64,000 nt of DNA from Sipunculus nudus (GCA_026874595.1 CM049311.1:59961953-60025952), one strand, 5' to 3'; shown: positions 23,005 through 34,812, counted from the first letter of the stretch. A program made the numbers and translations. Notes: generated from the sequence alone by a model not told the origin.

Positions 23005-26000
23005 GTAGGTCTCATTATCTTGAAATAACTTTTAAATGTTTTTGTTCTTAAAATAGCAACAACTCTGATTTTACATTAATGCTGTTATGTATGTGTTTGT
23101 ATATATTTATTTATATGTCAAAATTAAACAGTAAATTGGTATTTTGCAGTCAGCAGAAAAGATTGTTCTTTTTAAAGAGCTTCAGTTTATATTAAACTTA
23201 AAACAATCAAGAAATTATGTGATCATGACATGTGACTTCTTTCTAATCTAATCTTATTTTTTATTTTATCAAGTTTCTTATCTGATATCTGTTCAAACAA
23301 TTTACTTTTCAAGTTTTATTTATGATGCCATAATAGTGTATGACTGATCCAGTAAAGACGATCTTATCTTTATATTTTGCAGGCCCCTGAGGAGTTATGT
23401 AACCCAGCTAGAGTGAGAGAGATGATGCACCACGCTGCACATCCACAGTATGCTGACATAGCCATCAGGTTCCGGTCATTCAGACTGTGGCAGTCTGCTT
23501 CCATTCAGCCGATCGCCAGAATGTGCCAAGCAGGCTTCTTTTACACAGGTACATAATGTGAAAATGAGATGAAGTGAAAAATTTTGAAAAAAAAATATCA
23601 ACACTTTTAGGTAGCAGGGTTCTTGTTTGGAAAACTAAATCTTTCAGATTTGCATTTAAATGTATAAACTGCCTTTCTGTATTTTCGTTATACTTTTTTT
23701 CTTAGTTATTAAACAATTAAGTAATATTGATCAGTGAATTGCTTGTTTCCATCAATTGTAAATATGTCTAAGGAGACTGAGAATTATCATCATTCTTGGC
23801 TAATGTTAAAATGAAAATTCCAGAGTTATGTTTTTCAAACCGATTAAGTATTTATATCCATAACATCTCTGTATTATTCTACTTTAATCAAAACAATTTC
23901 TAATATGTTTAAGTCACAGGATAAACACCAAATAAAATACTCAAAAAATTTAATAGTTTCCAAAGTTTATTTAGGAAACTTGGGTTCCTTAAAAATGTTG
24001 TAATTTTTGCTAATAGACATTCTTCTCTTCCAGGCCAGGACGACCGTGTCCGCTGTTTTATGTGCGGAGGTGGTCTGTGTAACTGGGAGGCAGATGACGT
24101 CCCGTGGCAGGAACACGCTCGCTGGTTCAACCGCTGTGAGTACTTGGATGCTTGCAGGAACGTACCCGAAGTCCAAACTGTCATCAACAACATGCAGGTA
24201 TGTATGCTTAAACAGGCCCTTGAAATCACCATTAAAACATATCTTAATGTCCCCTAAATAGCCTAATACTACCCATAATAATATTAAGACACAAGGTAAG
24301 AAACGACTGTCGGAGGACCCCCAGCGATCATTCCGTATAAATTATCCATTTCCAACCTACCGACGGAGTGGCACGAACTCATCCTTTGCATGCGGAAAAA
24401 TTGGCCCAAAAAGGTTTGGGTCTGACACAGAACTAACTGAGCACCATCGTTGGATTGTTATCACGAATATTAATGAGCCGACCAATGAGAGCACCGCCAA
24501 TCTATAGAAGCCATTTAGACATGTTTTAATGGTGATTTTAAGGGCCTGTGGCTTAAAACATACAGTAATACTTGTCTGGTTATAAATAGATACACTCTTT
24601 ACACAGCGCTTTACCTATAGGCCTACTACCTATATCTCAACCGCTGTTTATTTTGGCCAGGTTTTCTGGGCCCCTACACGAGAGGAAAGCATTGTATGTT
24701 TGGCCAATCAGATGAGACCCGGTGCTGGAAGTAACATCCTCTATGAATGGCTGATATAGTCACATGATTTATATCACATATAAATGCTGTTGGCAAAATC
24801 TTCTTAGGGGTGGAAAAGGCCATTGTGTATGAGCTAGACTAGAAACTGATTCAATAAATTACATTTGTGTTCCTCTTGACTGCGTGTAAACAATGCCCGA
24901 AACGCGACCAACAAATTGATGCAACAAGGAATCTATATTATTATCTAGACGTGTTGCAAACCATCGGATACCAACCAAGCGAGGAAGTACGGAGCCCATG
25001 TTATTACATTTCATTTTGAGTGACAGCTCATCACCCCAGCATCCGTTTGAATAGGCTCAGAGAGAATGGCCCGACGCGTGGTTGGCACAGGTCCTTGCGC
25101 ACACAGAATCCAAGCCGGTGAGCTGTCACTCAAACGAAATGTAACAACATTTGCACACCTCGCTGTTGCTGGCAACGGATACATTGCTACGCTAACATTG
25201 TATTGTCTTTCATAATCGGTCGATGATAAGAGAACACAGAGGGAGCAAAGATCGACCTATTATGTACACAGAGTAACCATAAAACTGTCATAAAGCGGCG
25301 CTTGAGGAGCAGCTATGGATGGAGCCATATTGTCTGTCGAGTGTTTGTTAACTTGCATTTGGTTGGCTGCTAGTCAAGTCATATGCACAAGGTTTTTCAG
25401 CAGATACCGACCTGCCACCTGGTGTCTAATCCTATCATAACCGGTCATACCAGGCAGTGGTAAAATCAGTATAGCTTCTTTAGAAGCGTAAGATTTCGGC
25501 TGCCTTAGGAGCGTAATAAATAGAACATTTATCTGGCTTAGGTTATGGTACTCTATTTAATCACTGGTACAACAGGCAAAAATCGTCGAATGAAACCTTG
25601 TTTTATTTTCTACTACTTGTAAGTTCTCAGTTTTGTTTAACAATATTGATCTCCAAAAATTAAAGTATTGATACTTGTAATTCGTTGTGATTATTGTGTT
25701 AAGGTAAAAACACCCTTTATTGAAATCATAGGTCTATATACGATGGATGAACTCCTCATGTTGAGAAGCTGGCCAGATCATAAGTTAATGCTAAATAGCT
25801 GAAATTTTAACTATTATGACTAAATTAATCTTCCAGGGAAATAACAATTTTTTTATTGTTCTTTAAATAAATTTAATTTGCATTCTAATATATGGGTCAG
25901 TTTTACTTGCCACCTAAGTTGTCAGTGAACTTTAATATTCATTGGTATTTATTTTTTGCAGAATTCCCTGAGAGCTGATGGCGGTTCAAGAACTGATGGG

Positions 26001-29000
26001 GATTCAGTAAGAACTGACAATGTGGCTGGTTTTATGAACACCTCCATAGTTAAAGAGGCGCTAGAAATGGGCTTCACAAGGGAGAGGATTAAGGATGCTG
26101 TCAGAAAGACTGGTAAGGATTTTGGTGAATAAAAGTGGACGTGTGTGCGGCTGTATGAGTTGACAGAGATAACTACTTAAAAGGAGATAGTTAACCATGT
26201 CTATGTATCAATTTTGAATAAAATAGAACTACTTTAATACAAGGGACTATTACAAGATCAGATATTAATATTTAAATAAAAGTAAAATAGAAGTGTAAAA
26301 TAAATTATTCTCCCACTGATTTGGAGACATATAGGATAGACCGGTAAATATACCTGTATACATAATTGAAACGTCATAAATTTTTCAGCCGGTCCTTCTA
26401 AATATTATATTTTATGTTTTTGAATCAAATGTCTCAATTATCATACTGTTTCATTAATAGGTTTGTTAATGTCTGAAGGCCCAAGTTCTAGACTTTTACG
26501 TTATTATTATTATTATTATTATTTTTATTTTTATTATACAGATATATATTTATAATGTATTGTATTGTATTGTAGGACGTGCATTCGCTGACTTGAATGA
26601 CCTGCTGGATACTTTAGAAAAACTTGCCATTGCACAAAACTCTACAGAGAAACCAGCTCCAGATCCAGACACTGCAGATTCAGAGTCTGATTCAGAGGAT
26701 GAAGATGAGACTAAAGATGCATCTACATCAGCAGCAGCAGTCACAGTAGCAGACAAGGCTGCTAGTGGAACCAGCAAGACTGTAGGCTCAGCAGGAACTG
26801 CTGCTCAAAAGAACCTGACAAGCTCTCCCACCAGTCAGAGGAGAGAGGGTGAAGCTTCATCCAGCTCCAAGAAAAGTAAGTTCAGAGTCCACTCAAGTTC
26901 GAGCAGTGTGGCTATCTTCTTAGTTCCACCTAAGATCTTATGGTGTATATATTATGGTAACTATAATTATTATGTTAACTATTATAATTATTTTTGGGCC
27001 CCTACAGTGTCGGGAATTGTTTTTGCTCAGCTGACTGCTAATGCACACCCTTCTTGGGTACATGGTTTCAGTTTAAAGTGAATTAACCGAAATGCGATAA
27101 AATTGAGAGCAAAAGTCATTCCTGAAAAAAAAAGTTTGGTATGATATTGAACTCCAGCTATTCATTTCATTCGACAAGGGCTGTGTTCCTGTTACATATC
27201 ATATTTTCGTTATTTGTTTTAGGAAATATGTGAAAAAAAAAATATTTTATCATCTTAAAATATTGTGGTTAAAAACACCTTGTATTGATAATCATAATAT
27301 GTTGTACATGTTTCATCAGACAGTTCCTGTAGCATGATTTATCATATTAGTGTTTACTACAAACCTATCATTTTATACAATAAATATTTAATCTGACCCT
27401 ACAGATAGGAGAAAGAAGAGAAAGGCAAAGAAGCAAAAGGAGGAGAGTAACCAGCCCCCACAGCCAACAGGTGGCAGCACTGAGAAATCTCCAGTGGACA
27501 AGGAAGGTCAGTTGTCTTTACTAACCTAAGTCACATACATCGCACAACACATATACGACAGGACTACAACGGAAAATTGGGGAAATTCCTAGGATATACG
27601 TGACTGTGTTGTACGAAATTCAGGTGTTTTGCGACGGAAATAAAACTGTCGTAGACCCTTGTCGTAGATACAAGTTCATATGGCTTTCATACGACCTTTT
27701 GGTTATCTGAGGCCCTACGAATCGTAGGACTTTCCTTCGACAGTTGAGCGATTGCCGCACGTTCTACCTATGACGGTCTAACGAATGTTCTATCGTCGTA
27801 GGTCATTCCTGGTCATTCCTGTGACCGCCGTGAGTTTGTCTTAGTGACATACACCGCGCGACACATACCGTGACACTTTGCAGGGATGTGCAGACCCGAT
27901 GGGCGCGCTTCGCGCCTTAAAATGAATATTGAGTAGAAGGTTATCTTTCACATTGTGCCGTATTTAGTAATTGTTAAAAAATAAAATTTGCGACTAAAGT
28001 AGTGAACGTAGCCGCTAGGGTAGCGCCACCTTGTAACTGTATAATGGACTAATTCTGTCACTACCGAAATCATGACGCGCCAAACGATATTTGATAGGCT
28101 AGTGATGACGTGAATTTTGAATATATTTGAAAGGTCACAGTTCATTTTCGGGCCGAAGTGCCGTAGAACAGTGGAATGTGAGTTGTTTTGAATGAGCCTT
28201 GGCCCTGAACTAATTACAGCCAGCGGGGTCAATGCTTCCCGCACGTGTCGGCTCAGCAGTTCGAACATGCGATATCCGGACAGAGAAACAGTAGACTAGG
28301 ATAACCATGAAATCAGCGGTTTATGAAATAATTTTGTCATAACAGTTCATAGTTTCATATTTGATAATAAAATACACTACTAGACTAATGATAGAGCGCG
28401 AAAAAGGAACCCCGTGAAACTTTTAAAAATACAAAAACCGCGAAAATTCAGCCCCGCTGATATAAAGGCAACCACAGTATACGACAGGTCGGCTGCAGAA
28501 AATTGTCGGAGATTTTTCTTTTGAATTACGACCATCGTAGGGACCTCATTCGACTGTCGTAGGAATAGCGTAAGATTAGACTTAGACAGCCCTTACCATT
28601 TTTCAAAGACAATCCTACAACATATATGTGAACGAAATTATCTACGAAATTATCAAGAAAAACCTCTCTCAGACCTACGACGTTTCCATCTGTTCTCGCC
28701 ACGCTGAAATCGCACGACCGTAAAATTCGTAGGTTGATTGTGACTTAACCTCAAAGCAGTTCGTTTATCTCACGGACAGTTTTATTTATTTATTTATTTA
28801 TTTATTATTTATTACAACATTTTTAGGGGAAACCTTTATCAGAATAAATTCTGTTTACAGAAGTGCCCTGTAATACAAATATACTTCACAATAAAATATA
28901 ATATTCAATAAGTCCATAAACTAAAATTACATCATACAATCACAGAATTTTAAGCAAAAACGCCGTGACGTAAACACAACTTAAGTTGAAGTACAAATAA

Positions 29001-29864
29001 ATGTAGTCGAGTTTCGTTATGAAAAGTATGCAACAGAGTTGCTATAAATACATAAAACGAAGTTAAAATACAAATTAAGCACTATTGTTTAATGATTAAA
29101 GATACGTGTCTACTTGTATGGGTGTGGATACAGAAACGTACAGTGATAGAAAGGTTCTCAAAGGAGTATACTAGATCGTGTCGGTTTTAAGTGACTTTTG
29201 ACAATGACAAGACTAGAGTGGTTCCATGTATCGCTGCTGATATGTTTTTGTTAACCGTAACATGTAGCGGTTTGGTATAGAAATGTACACAGAAACCTGC
29301 TGGGTGCCATTTTGAAGAAGTGAAAGTCCTGTAAGACTAAAGGGTACATGGAAATGTGTCCTTACAAGTTGACAAGTAGCTGAATATTTTATAGTAGTTT
29401 AGATTTTTATTGATAATTTAAAACATTTAATATTTAAGTGATAGGACATGAATATTTAAAGATTCATACTGATGATTTCCAACCTAAAGTATGGAAGGTG
29501 TAAAGATAATGGTTTAAAGTTGGTCTTTAAAAAAAGGTTTGGTCGACCCCCCCCCCCCCCCCCCCCGCGGATCCGCGCCTGGTTCCTTATGGTATTTTTA
29601 TATGTAATAACAACAACAGACATGTGTTTATGTTCTCATGTTATGACGGTGTTTTGTGTTTTTGCAGAACTGAGTACCCTGATCTCAGAAAACCAAGCTC
29701 TGCGTGACAAGAACATGTGTAAGATCTGTCTAACCAATGAGGTCGCAATCGTCTTCTTGCCATGCAGTCACTTGGCATGTTGTCTTGATTGTGCCATGCA
29801 ATTGCAAAAATGTCCCATATGTCGCGAGCACATCAAAGCCACAGTAAAGGTATTCATTGGATGA
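22123..29864 (+). CDS. Inhibitor of apoptosis protein (BIR-BIR-UBA-RING), 653 aa, seven coding exons
   Basis: Coding exons are 22123-23004, 23383-23548, 24034-24197, 25962-26112, 26576-26875, 27405-27506 and 29668-29864. All have GT/AG borders and phases agree throughout. The domains are: BIR1 at about residues 22-91 (zinc ligands C60, C63, H80, C87); a Ser/Pro/Asn-rich linker; BIR2 at about 315-390 (C357, C360, H377, C384); UBA at about 429-472 with MGF at 440-442; an acidic serine-rich stretch at 485-504; a basic patch at 553-566; and a C3HC4 RING at 606-640 (C606, C609, C621, H623, C627, C630, C637, C640). The C-terminal tail is ATVKVFIG. IAPs bind caspases or IBM peptides through BIRs, bind ubiquitin through the UBA, and are RING E3 ligases acting in cell-death and NF-kB signalling. 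BIR3 and CARD, present in vertebrate cIAPs, are absent. ATG 22123 (AAAAAAATGG) was chosen because in-frame upstream sequence lacks an ATG. Confidence 0.94.
23383..23548 (+). CDS. IAP coding exon b: first half of BIR2
   Basis: Acceptor TATTTTGCAG and donor ACAG|GTACAT. Encodes residues 295-349 ([15 protein letters not shown]...GFFYT) plus one base of G350. It contains the N-terminal helices and the R-S-F-R-x-W segment of BIR2. Phase 1 at its end. Confidence 0.94.
24034..24197 (+). CDS. IAP coding exon c: zinc-binding half of BIR2
   Basis: Acceptor CTCTTCCAG and donor CAG|GTATGT. Encodes G350-Q404, with [24 protein letters not shown] and FNRC. W367, D371 and W380 align with W310, E314 and W323 of XIAP BIR3, so the IBM peptide groove appears intact. 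Confidence 0.95.
24213..24548. mobile_element. hAT-like MITE in IAP intron 3
   Basis: Terminal inverted repeats of about 30 bp: CAGGCCCTTGAAATCACCAT at the left, and at the right the complement ATGGTGATTTTAAGGGCCTG. The flanks ATGCTTAA and TGGCTTAA match at 6 of 8 positions, like a decayed 8-bp target duplication. Length is 336 bp with no ORF. It begins 15 bp after the splice donor of exon c. Confidence 0.75.
24549..25961 (+). other. Remainder of IAP intron 3
   Basis: No exon-like ORF or RNA gene is seen outside the fold-back sequence. It ends in a good acceptor at 25961. Confidence 0.6.
24960..25195. repeat. Fold-back sequence in IAP intron 3
   Basis: TTACATTTCATTTTGAGTGA at 25005 and its near complement TCACTCAAACGAAATGTAA at about 25126 form the inner arms. 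The outer parts (ATCGGATACCAACCAAGCGAGG and CCTCGCTG...CAACGGATAC) also pair. It is possibly another MITE. No target duplication is identified. Confidence 0.55.
25962..26112 (+). CDS. IAP coding exon d: UBA domain, first part
   Basis: Acceptor ATTTTTTGCAG and donor ACTG|GTAAGG. Encodes residues 405-454 plus one base of G455. The segment [20 protein letters not shown] matches the UBA of IAPs. A short repeat ([13 protein letters not shown]) precedes it. Confidence 0.92.
26576..26875 (+). CDS. IAP coding exon e: end of UBA and acidic serine-rich region
   Basis: Acceptor TATTGTAG and donor AAAA|GTAAGT. It begins [17 protein letters not shown], the last UBA helix, then [14 protein letters not shown], an alanine/serine/threonine-rich region, and ends SSSSKK. 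The upstream pyrimidine tract is weak (TATTGTATTGTAG), but phase and domain continuity support the call. Confidence 0.9.
27405..27506 (+). CDS. IAP coding exon f: basic patch
   Basis: Acceptor ACCCTACAG and donor GAAG|GTCAGT. Encodes N555-E588 with [11 protein letters not shown] near the start and [13 protein letters not shown] after it. The exon length of 102 nt keeps the frame, so it could be skipped without a frameshift. The basic run resembles a nuclear localisation signal. Confidence 0.85.
27528..28746. mobile_element. 1.2-kb TIR element in the last IAP intron
   Basis: The short terminal inverted repeats AAGTCACA ... TGTGACTT are flanked by identical AACCT on both sides (27523-27527 and 28747-28751). 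Inside, motifs such as CGTAGG, ACGACAG and GTCGTAG recur in both orientations, and AGTGACATACACCGCGCGACAC (in part) echoes the left end near 27831. No transposase is recognisable. It is a non-autonomous DNA transposon of undetermined superfamily. Confidence 0.55.
28752..29667 (+). other. Remainder of the last IAP intron
   Basis: Contains a (TTTA)n-like stretch at 28786-28812, AT-rich sequence and a poly-C tract at about 29548-29566 followed by GCGGATCCGCGCCTGG. That resembles the terminus of the G-rich MITE seen at 41523. No extra exon is recognised. Confidence 0.5.
29668..29864 (+). CDS. IAP coding exon g: RING domain and stop
   Basis: Acceptor TGTTTTTGCAG. Encodes E589-G653: a short helix [14 protein letters not shown], then the RING CKIC...[11 protein letters not shown]...CPIC, and stop TGA at 29862-29864. 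Spacings are C-x2-C-x11-C-x-H-x3-C-x2-C-x6-C-x2-C, as in IAP RINGs. F651 near the end matches the aromatic tail residue needed for RING dimer activity in cIAPs. Confidence 0.96.
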
Positions 29865-30378
29865 ATGACAGCTACTGTTAAAGGGCCATACGACTTGTCA
29901 TACGACTGGTCAGCAAGGTTTGTCTACCAATGTAACCATGGAAGCCAAACGTGAGTGAGTGTTTGGACTACTTTACTGACACAACTGATAACACAAGAAA
30001 TACAAGTGTGGTAAATATTGTGTGTACACATATACACATCCGAAATTTGGTATAAAGGTTTACCCATTCCTGTTGTAATTTTGGAATATGTCAATCAACC
30101 ATCCTCTTTGTGTGAAGCTCCGTCGTGTGGAAACTCACCCAAGAGGTCAAAGTTCACCCTACAGGTCGAAGCTCACCTTAGAGGTCGAAGTTCACCGTAG
30201 AGGTCAATTCAGCGGTGGGCAGACCTCTGTGTTCGAAGTTATGATAGTTAGAAACGCCAAACAGGATAGGCAGAGCAAACAAGTAGCCAGCGATTGCAGT
30301 CTCAGGGAACCAGAAATATTAGAACGCTAAACAGCGACGTGAACTCATATCTGTGATATGTCAATATGCTCAATTAAA
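29865..30378 (+). other. Probable 3' UTR of the IAP gene
   Basis: Follows the stop codon. ATTAAA at 30373-30378 is a possible polyadenylation signal variant; no nearby AATAAA is seen. The region contains the 19-bp minisatellite described separately. The true end is unknown. Confidence 0.4.
30127..30205 (+). repeat. 19-bp minisatellite in the IAP 3' region
   Basis: About four units, such as AGAGGTCAAAGTTCACCCT, ACAGGTCGAAGCTCACCTT and AGAGGTCGAAGTTCACCGT. Each resembles a direct repeat of nuclear-receptor half-sites with one spacer base (AGGTCAAAGTTCA). Confidence 0.85.
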
Positions 30379-31300
30379 ACCTCTTATCTGGTGTATGAAC
30401 TAATGTATATGACTTGTGTATGTGATGATGAACAGTTTACGCATTAACTCAGACTGAAAGTGATGACATCATCGTAGTGATTTTGAGGTCAGTGCTGACA
30501 CTGCAAAATGTTTAAATAATTGCTTGTAATGTTACAGTAAAGGATTACAACCCACTGATATAAATATTCTTCAAAAACAATGCGAACAGACGAAACACAA
30601 GAACATTACAAGGATGTCAAGGATGATGCATGTAACATGGTGATATAATGTGCATATTTGGCAAATAAGTGATAACAATAATCAGAGGTATGAGTGAACA
30701 GAGGAAGAATATAAAACTGTGATGCATATCAAATGTCATATATGTTCCATAAATCAAAAAGATGTTCTGTGAAATTCAGCAATGCAAATTGAAGAAATCC
30801 TGTTTATTAAACAAACATTTTGGCATCGAGTGTTGAATAAGTGATAAGGAAATGTTGTGATTGAAGAGAGACATTTTAACACGATGTCGTTCAATGGCAA
30901 AGTTGCTATATTTATAAATCATGCCTGATAACCTGAAAACAAACCACTATCTGTGAATCATAAAGAAACTTGAGTAACTGCCAGATAATATTTCATGAGA
31001 ACATAAATATGTACATTTTTTCCAACTTGTTGATCCATAGATCTTTGACATTGATAAATCAGCGAGTAGTTGATTGTACAATAATATTTAATTCTAAAAA
31101 GTATAAAGCATTACTCTGACTTTTTAATCACTTCTGATAAAATATAAACATGAAAAGTCCTGTGCATACACACTTGTATTCCTTGTAATTTCCACCTTCA
31201 ATTTCTTGCAATTTCTTGGAGGTTATTCATATATTGCCCTGTCATATATTAGGCGGATACACTTTATCACTTGTCTACTACCAGTATTCTTGTTTCTGAA
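30379..31300. other. Non-coding stretch downstream of the IAP gene
   Basis: AT-rich sequence with no exon, RNA gene or clear repeat recognised. Confidence 0.5.
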
Positions 31301-32225
31301 TGATAAATCCAGATTGAAGTAACATAATCATTTCAAACTTTATTGGTATATGGCCTAACAATAAGGTAAGAACCCTTTTAATTTTTGCATCATGAGGTTA
31401 AAGGTTAAATTCACAGCGGTCATCTGTCCATTTATTTGCTTCCAGATGATAACTCCAAGTTGGATTGAAATATTGGTTTAAAACCTGACTAATATGTCAC
31501 CAACCCATAAAGTAAGAACCCGTTTGATTTTGGGGCCATGAGGTCAAAGGTCAGGGTCCTAGGACCCACTTCTGTTAAAAGCTTGTTGATGCATTTTAAG
31601 CCAAACTTTTCATCCCAAACCTTCTACCTTCCATATGTTGGACACCTGTCAATAAGGGAAATTCTGTTTGATTTTTGGGTCACAAGCTCAAAGGTCAAGG
31701 TCACAGGGCTCATCCATCCACAAAGTAGTCACCTGGTGATAACTCCAGTTTGAGTAGACACATTTAAAAAACAAGTTTGAAGCAAATCTTTCCTTTCATA
31801 TAACATTTAGGCCCATTACTATTTCTTTCCTTATTGCATCATTAAATGGTTTCAGGCCACACATTTCATATATTACATAGTGCAGATGCAATGTATACCA
31901 AATTGGCTTGTTTTAACTCGCTTTTCAAACTTAAAGCCCATTTAAAAATGGAAAACTTTTACATTTTTGCAGCAATTTATTTCAGTTAAGAAATTAAATG
32001 TCCATTATCCTATCATTTACAGGGTTGCGTAATTTCCCAGTGGATATATTTACATGCATATTACAGTCACTTAGTTGGAATTTTGAAATACTGAAGTTTT
32101 TACAAATATATGTAAGTAATAATGAGAGGCTTCTGCATCTTTCCATCACAATCACTAGGAATTCAATCAAATATTCTCAGAATCAATTTCAGCTGAGCGC
32201 CATGACCCAATGATCCCTTGTTTTT
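31300..32225 (+). repeat. AGGTCA-array repeat, partial copy
   Basis: Contains CATGAGGTCAAAGGTCAGG (about 31547) and CAAAGGTCAAGGTCACAGGG (about 31690), with the linking phrases of the family. It ends CAGCTGAGCGCCATGACCC near 32191, the same 3' terminus as at 54306 and the complement of that at 35960. Confidence 0.8.
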
Positions 32226-33880
32226 TTTATTATTTTTTTTTTTTTGCTAGCAAAAGGTAGACGTACTGACCTTATTACAAGTGTCCATTCAATCCTGGTG
32301 CTGATTTTGAGAAACTCCCAGGAAGTATTTTATTCACTCTGTTGGCGTATCAAGGATTTGAAGATTGGGGGGGGGGGGGGGGGGGGGAGCACATGCAGTT
32401 CCAGTACGCTAAGAAGTGACTCACACTCGAACTGTTTATTTTAAATTTATTAGCTTTAGTGATGGTCCTTTGTCCATCGTCCGTCCTTCCGGCCATCGGT
32501 TAACAAGGCACGTTTTGAAACTGTTCGACCTATGAATCCAAAATTCTACATACAGTCCGATGTCGCCAAGTTTCCTACCAAACCGAAAACTGGGTCACTG
32601 CGACTTCGTTCCTTTGAGAAATTTAGCAAAAACTCTGTTTTCCAGTAAAAACCTATTGTTACACTTCAAAACTGCCCACTATAAAAGCCAATAATGTTAT
32701 TGTATTCATGTTTCAAATAATCATTCCTGCATATATTTCCTATGTACATATCATACGTTAGGTTAAAATTGTGTAAATTGTTCAAGTTATGGCCTCAAAC
32801 ATAATGTACCTTGTAAAAAGTTTGGAAATATATTTTCTCAGCTTACAAGATAATTGCTGAAGCTAGAGACATTTTTCCAAAGATATAACTTTATTTAATC
32901 AAGATTCAATTATATAACAGAAATCAGATCAGAATTTTGTAAATTTTTAAAGTTATTAGCATATATATAAATTCAGTACCTTAAATTTGGCCAAACTTCG
33001 AGTATGGCAAATTTTTTTCTCTGTAAGTACTGTGGCTTTAATCTTCACAGCATTTACACATACGGATATAATCAGTTTAAATATGAAATTTGAAAATAAA
33101 AGCTAAAACATTAGGCTAGTTTAATAGTATTTAATTTTTGAAGGCTTTTATTGTATTCACTCACATTGTCAAACAACCCACTTGGGTCACTGGAGGTCAT
33201 TCAGTGCAGCTCTTTCGTTTACCCGATTTGTAATGGGTCACTGGGGAAGCAGGGGTCACAGGTGTACAGTTATTCTCATATCACCCTTTCCCCCCTCAAG
33301 TCTAATTAAAAATAAATTAATGTTTGAAATGTATTTTTTGAATTGAAAGGCTGTTTCCTCTCCATTGTTTAAAACTATTCCAAATCAAGGAGTAATCCAT
33401 AATGTCATTTTGTGGTAATGTGACATTTTTAAAGAAACTGATTTCCTTTTAAATAATTTTGACAAATTAAAATATAATTAAACCCATCAGGAATTATAGT
33501 TTGACGTTTCATGAGATTAATTATGGAAAAAAAAGTCTTATTTAAAATTGTAAATTCTGAATTAAGTTATATTTTCAGATATTTATTGTTTTGCAAATTT
33601 ATAAAAAAAAATATATTTATTTTTTGTGGTAAAAAATAAAACAAATGCATGCATAATTTGTTGTTATCTAGCCAAATTAGGGATAAATGGTGATTCAATT
33701 TAGAATTGTGAAAAAATGATTCAATGAAAAGAATGAGGATCTTATGCAAACATTGGTTCATTTTTTTCCTGGCTCAGATGAATATGAAAAAGATATTTTC
33801 ATTGTTTTTCCATCTCTCTTGTCTGTTTTTTAATATTTAATAATTTTGAATAAACCTTAGCTCCTTTATGTACTCCTTTA
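32226..33880. other. Non-coding stretch with a poly-G tract
   Basis: Poly-G at 32368-32387, then the 5'-type end of the AGGTCA-family element (GTCCTTTGTCCATCGTCCGTC, in part, near 32463). The rest is AT-rich and not recognised. Confidence 0.5.
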
Positions 33881-34614
33881 AGTAATAATACCTTATTGAT
33901 TTTAAGTTTAGATGTCAGTTACATTGGAACAGCCATCACTATGTAATTTACTTGGTTCTTTAATAAATTAAAGTATGTAATATGAACATTACCAGCTATT
34001 CAAAAATCTCTTGAATAATTTATTTATGAACCACATGATTTACTGAATCATATTACAACCGATTAAGTAATCACTCTAGCACGTCTTTTTCTTAAAAATT
34101 AATAATTATTTATCAAATTAAACTGAGGTCATATAGGCCATTTAACAACAGCATTCGGACGATTGAGCGTTAACATGTTAAAAAGCGTATTGTACCGCTT
34201 CGCTGAAACATATTAAATCCATCAGAAAAATGAAAATTACCTCAGTAGGTGTAAATAATGAACACGTTATGGGATCTAATATGAATATTTAGATATAGGG
34301 GTTTCAAACAATAATGATACCTTAAATGATGGGTCACAGCTGCAGATATATATATGGGAAGACTGGATCCAATAATGACTGGTCTATACGGGTTGTACAA
34401 GGGAAGAATAAGATCAAGGACACCAGATTTCACACTCATCTGAGAACTTTGTTTAAACATTTTGTCTATCAAATTTTAAGACATAAATTTAAGGTATCAC
34501 ATTCATTTATGATTCGGTAGTTCAGAAATATCGTGTATATAAAATTTATATTTATATAAAACAATTATATGAATAATAGTAAATAATAAATATTTGATTT
34601 AGTGCATTTCTTAC

Positions 34615-34797
34615 CTGCCATTCATTTTCGAATCAGGTTGACAACGAATGAGTTTGACTTCTACTAGCAGTTTTTATACTCCCCTGTTATAGTGGGAAAC
34701 AGTACTGAGATACCGAGAATTAGGTTGCCTGTAGGTGTATACTGCGCCGCACCGATAAGAAGAGTGACGCACATCGATAGTTTTATAGTGTGCAGAG
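34615..34797 (-). other. Orphan promoter/first-exon module in arm B
   Basis: On the minus strand: CACTATAAAACT, then about 165 bp closely matching the candidate IAP first exon, ending AAAATGAATGGCAG with donor GTAAGA at 34614. Transcription from it would run leftward, antisense to the IAP gene. No minus-strand exons of a gene are visible downstream, so it looks like a duplicated fragment. Confidence 0.45.
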
Positions 34798-34812
34798 AAA
34801 TAATATACTAGT

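Noticed and set aside
23005-23010. Alternative donor at 23009 for IAP exon a
   Set aside because: It breaks the phase with the next exon, whereas GT at 23005 gives a continuous frame into BIR2.
26876-27081. Continuation of IAP exon e to a stop at 27081
   Set aside because: A consensus donor (AAAA|GTAAGT) at 26876 restores frame with the following exons. The read-through is intron sequence.
29472-29667. N-terminal part of the 130-codon ORF containing the RING
   Set aside because: It runs through a poly-C tract and an intron acceptor; only 29668-29864 is coding.
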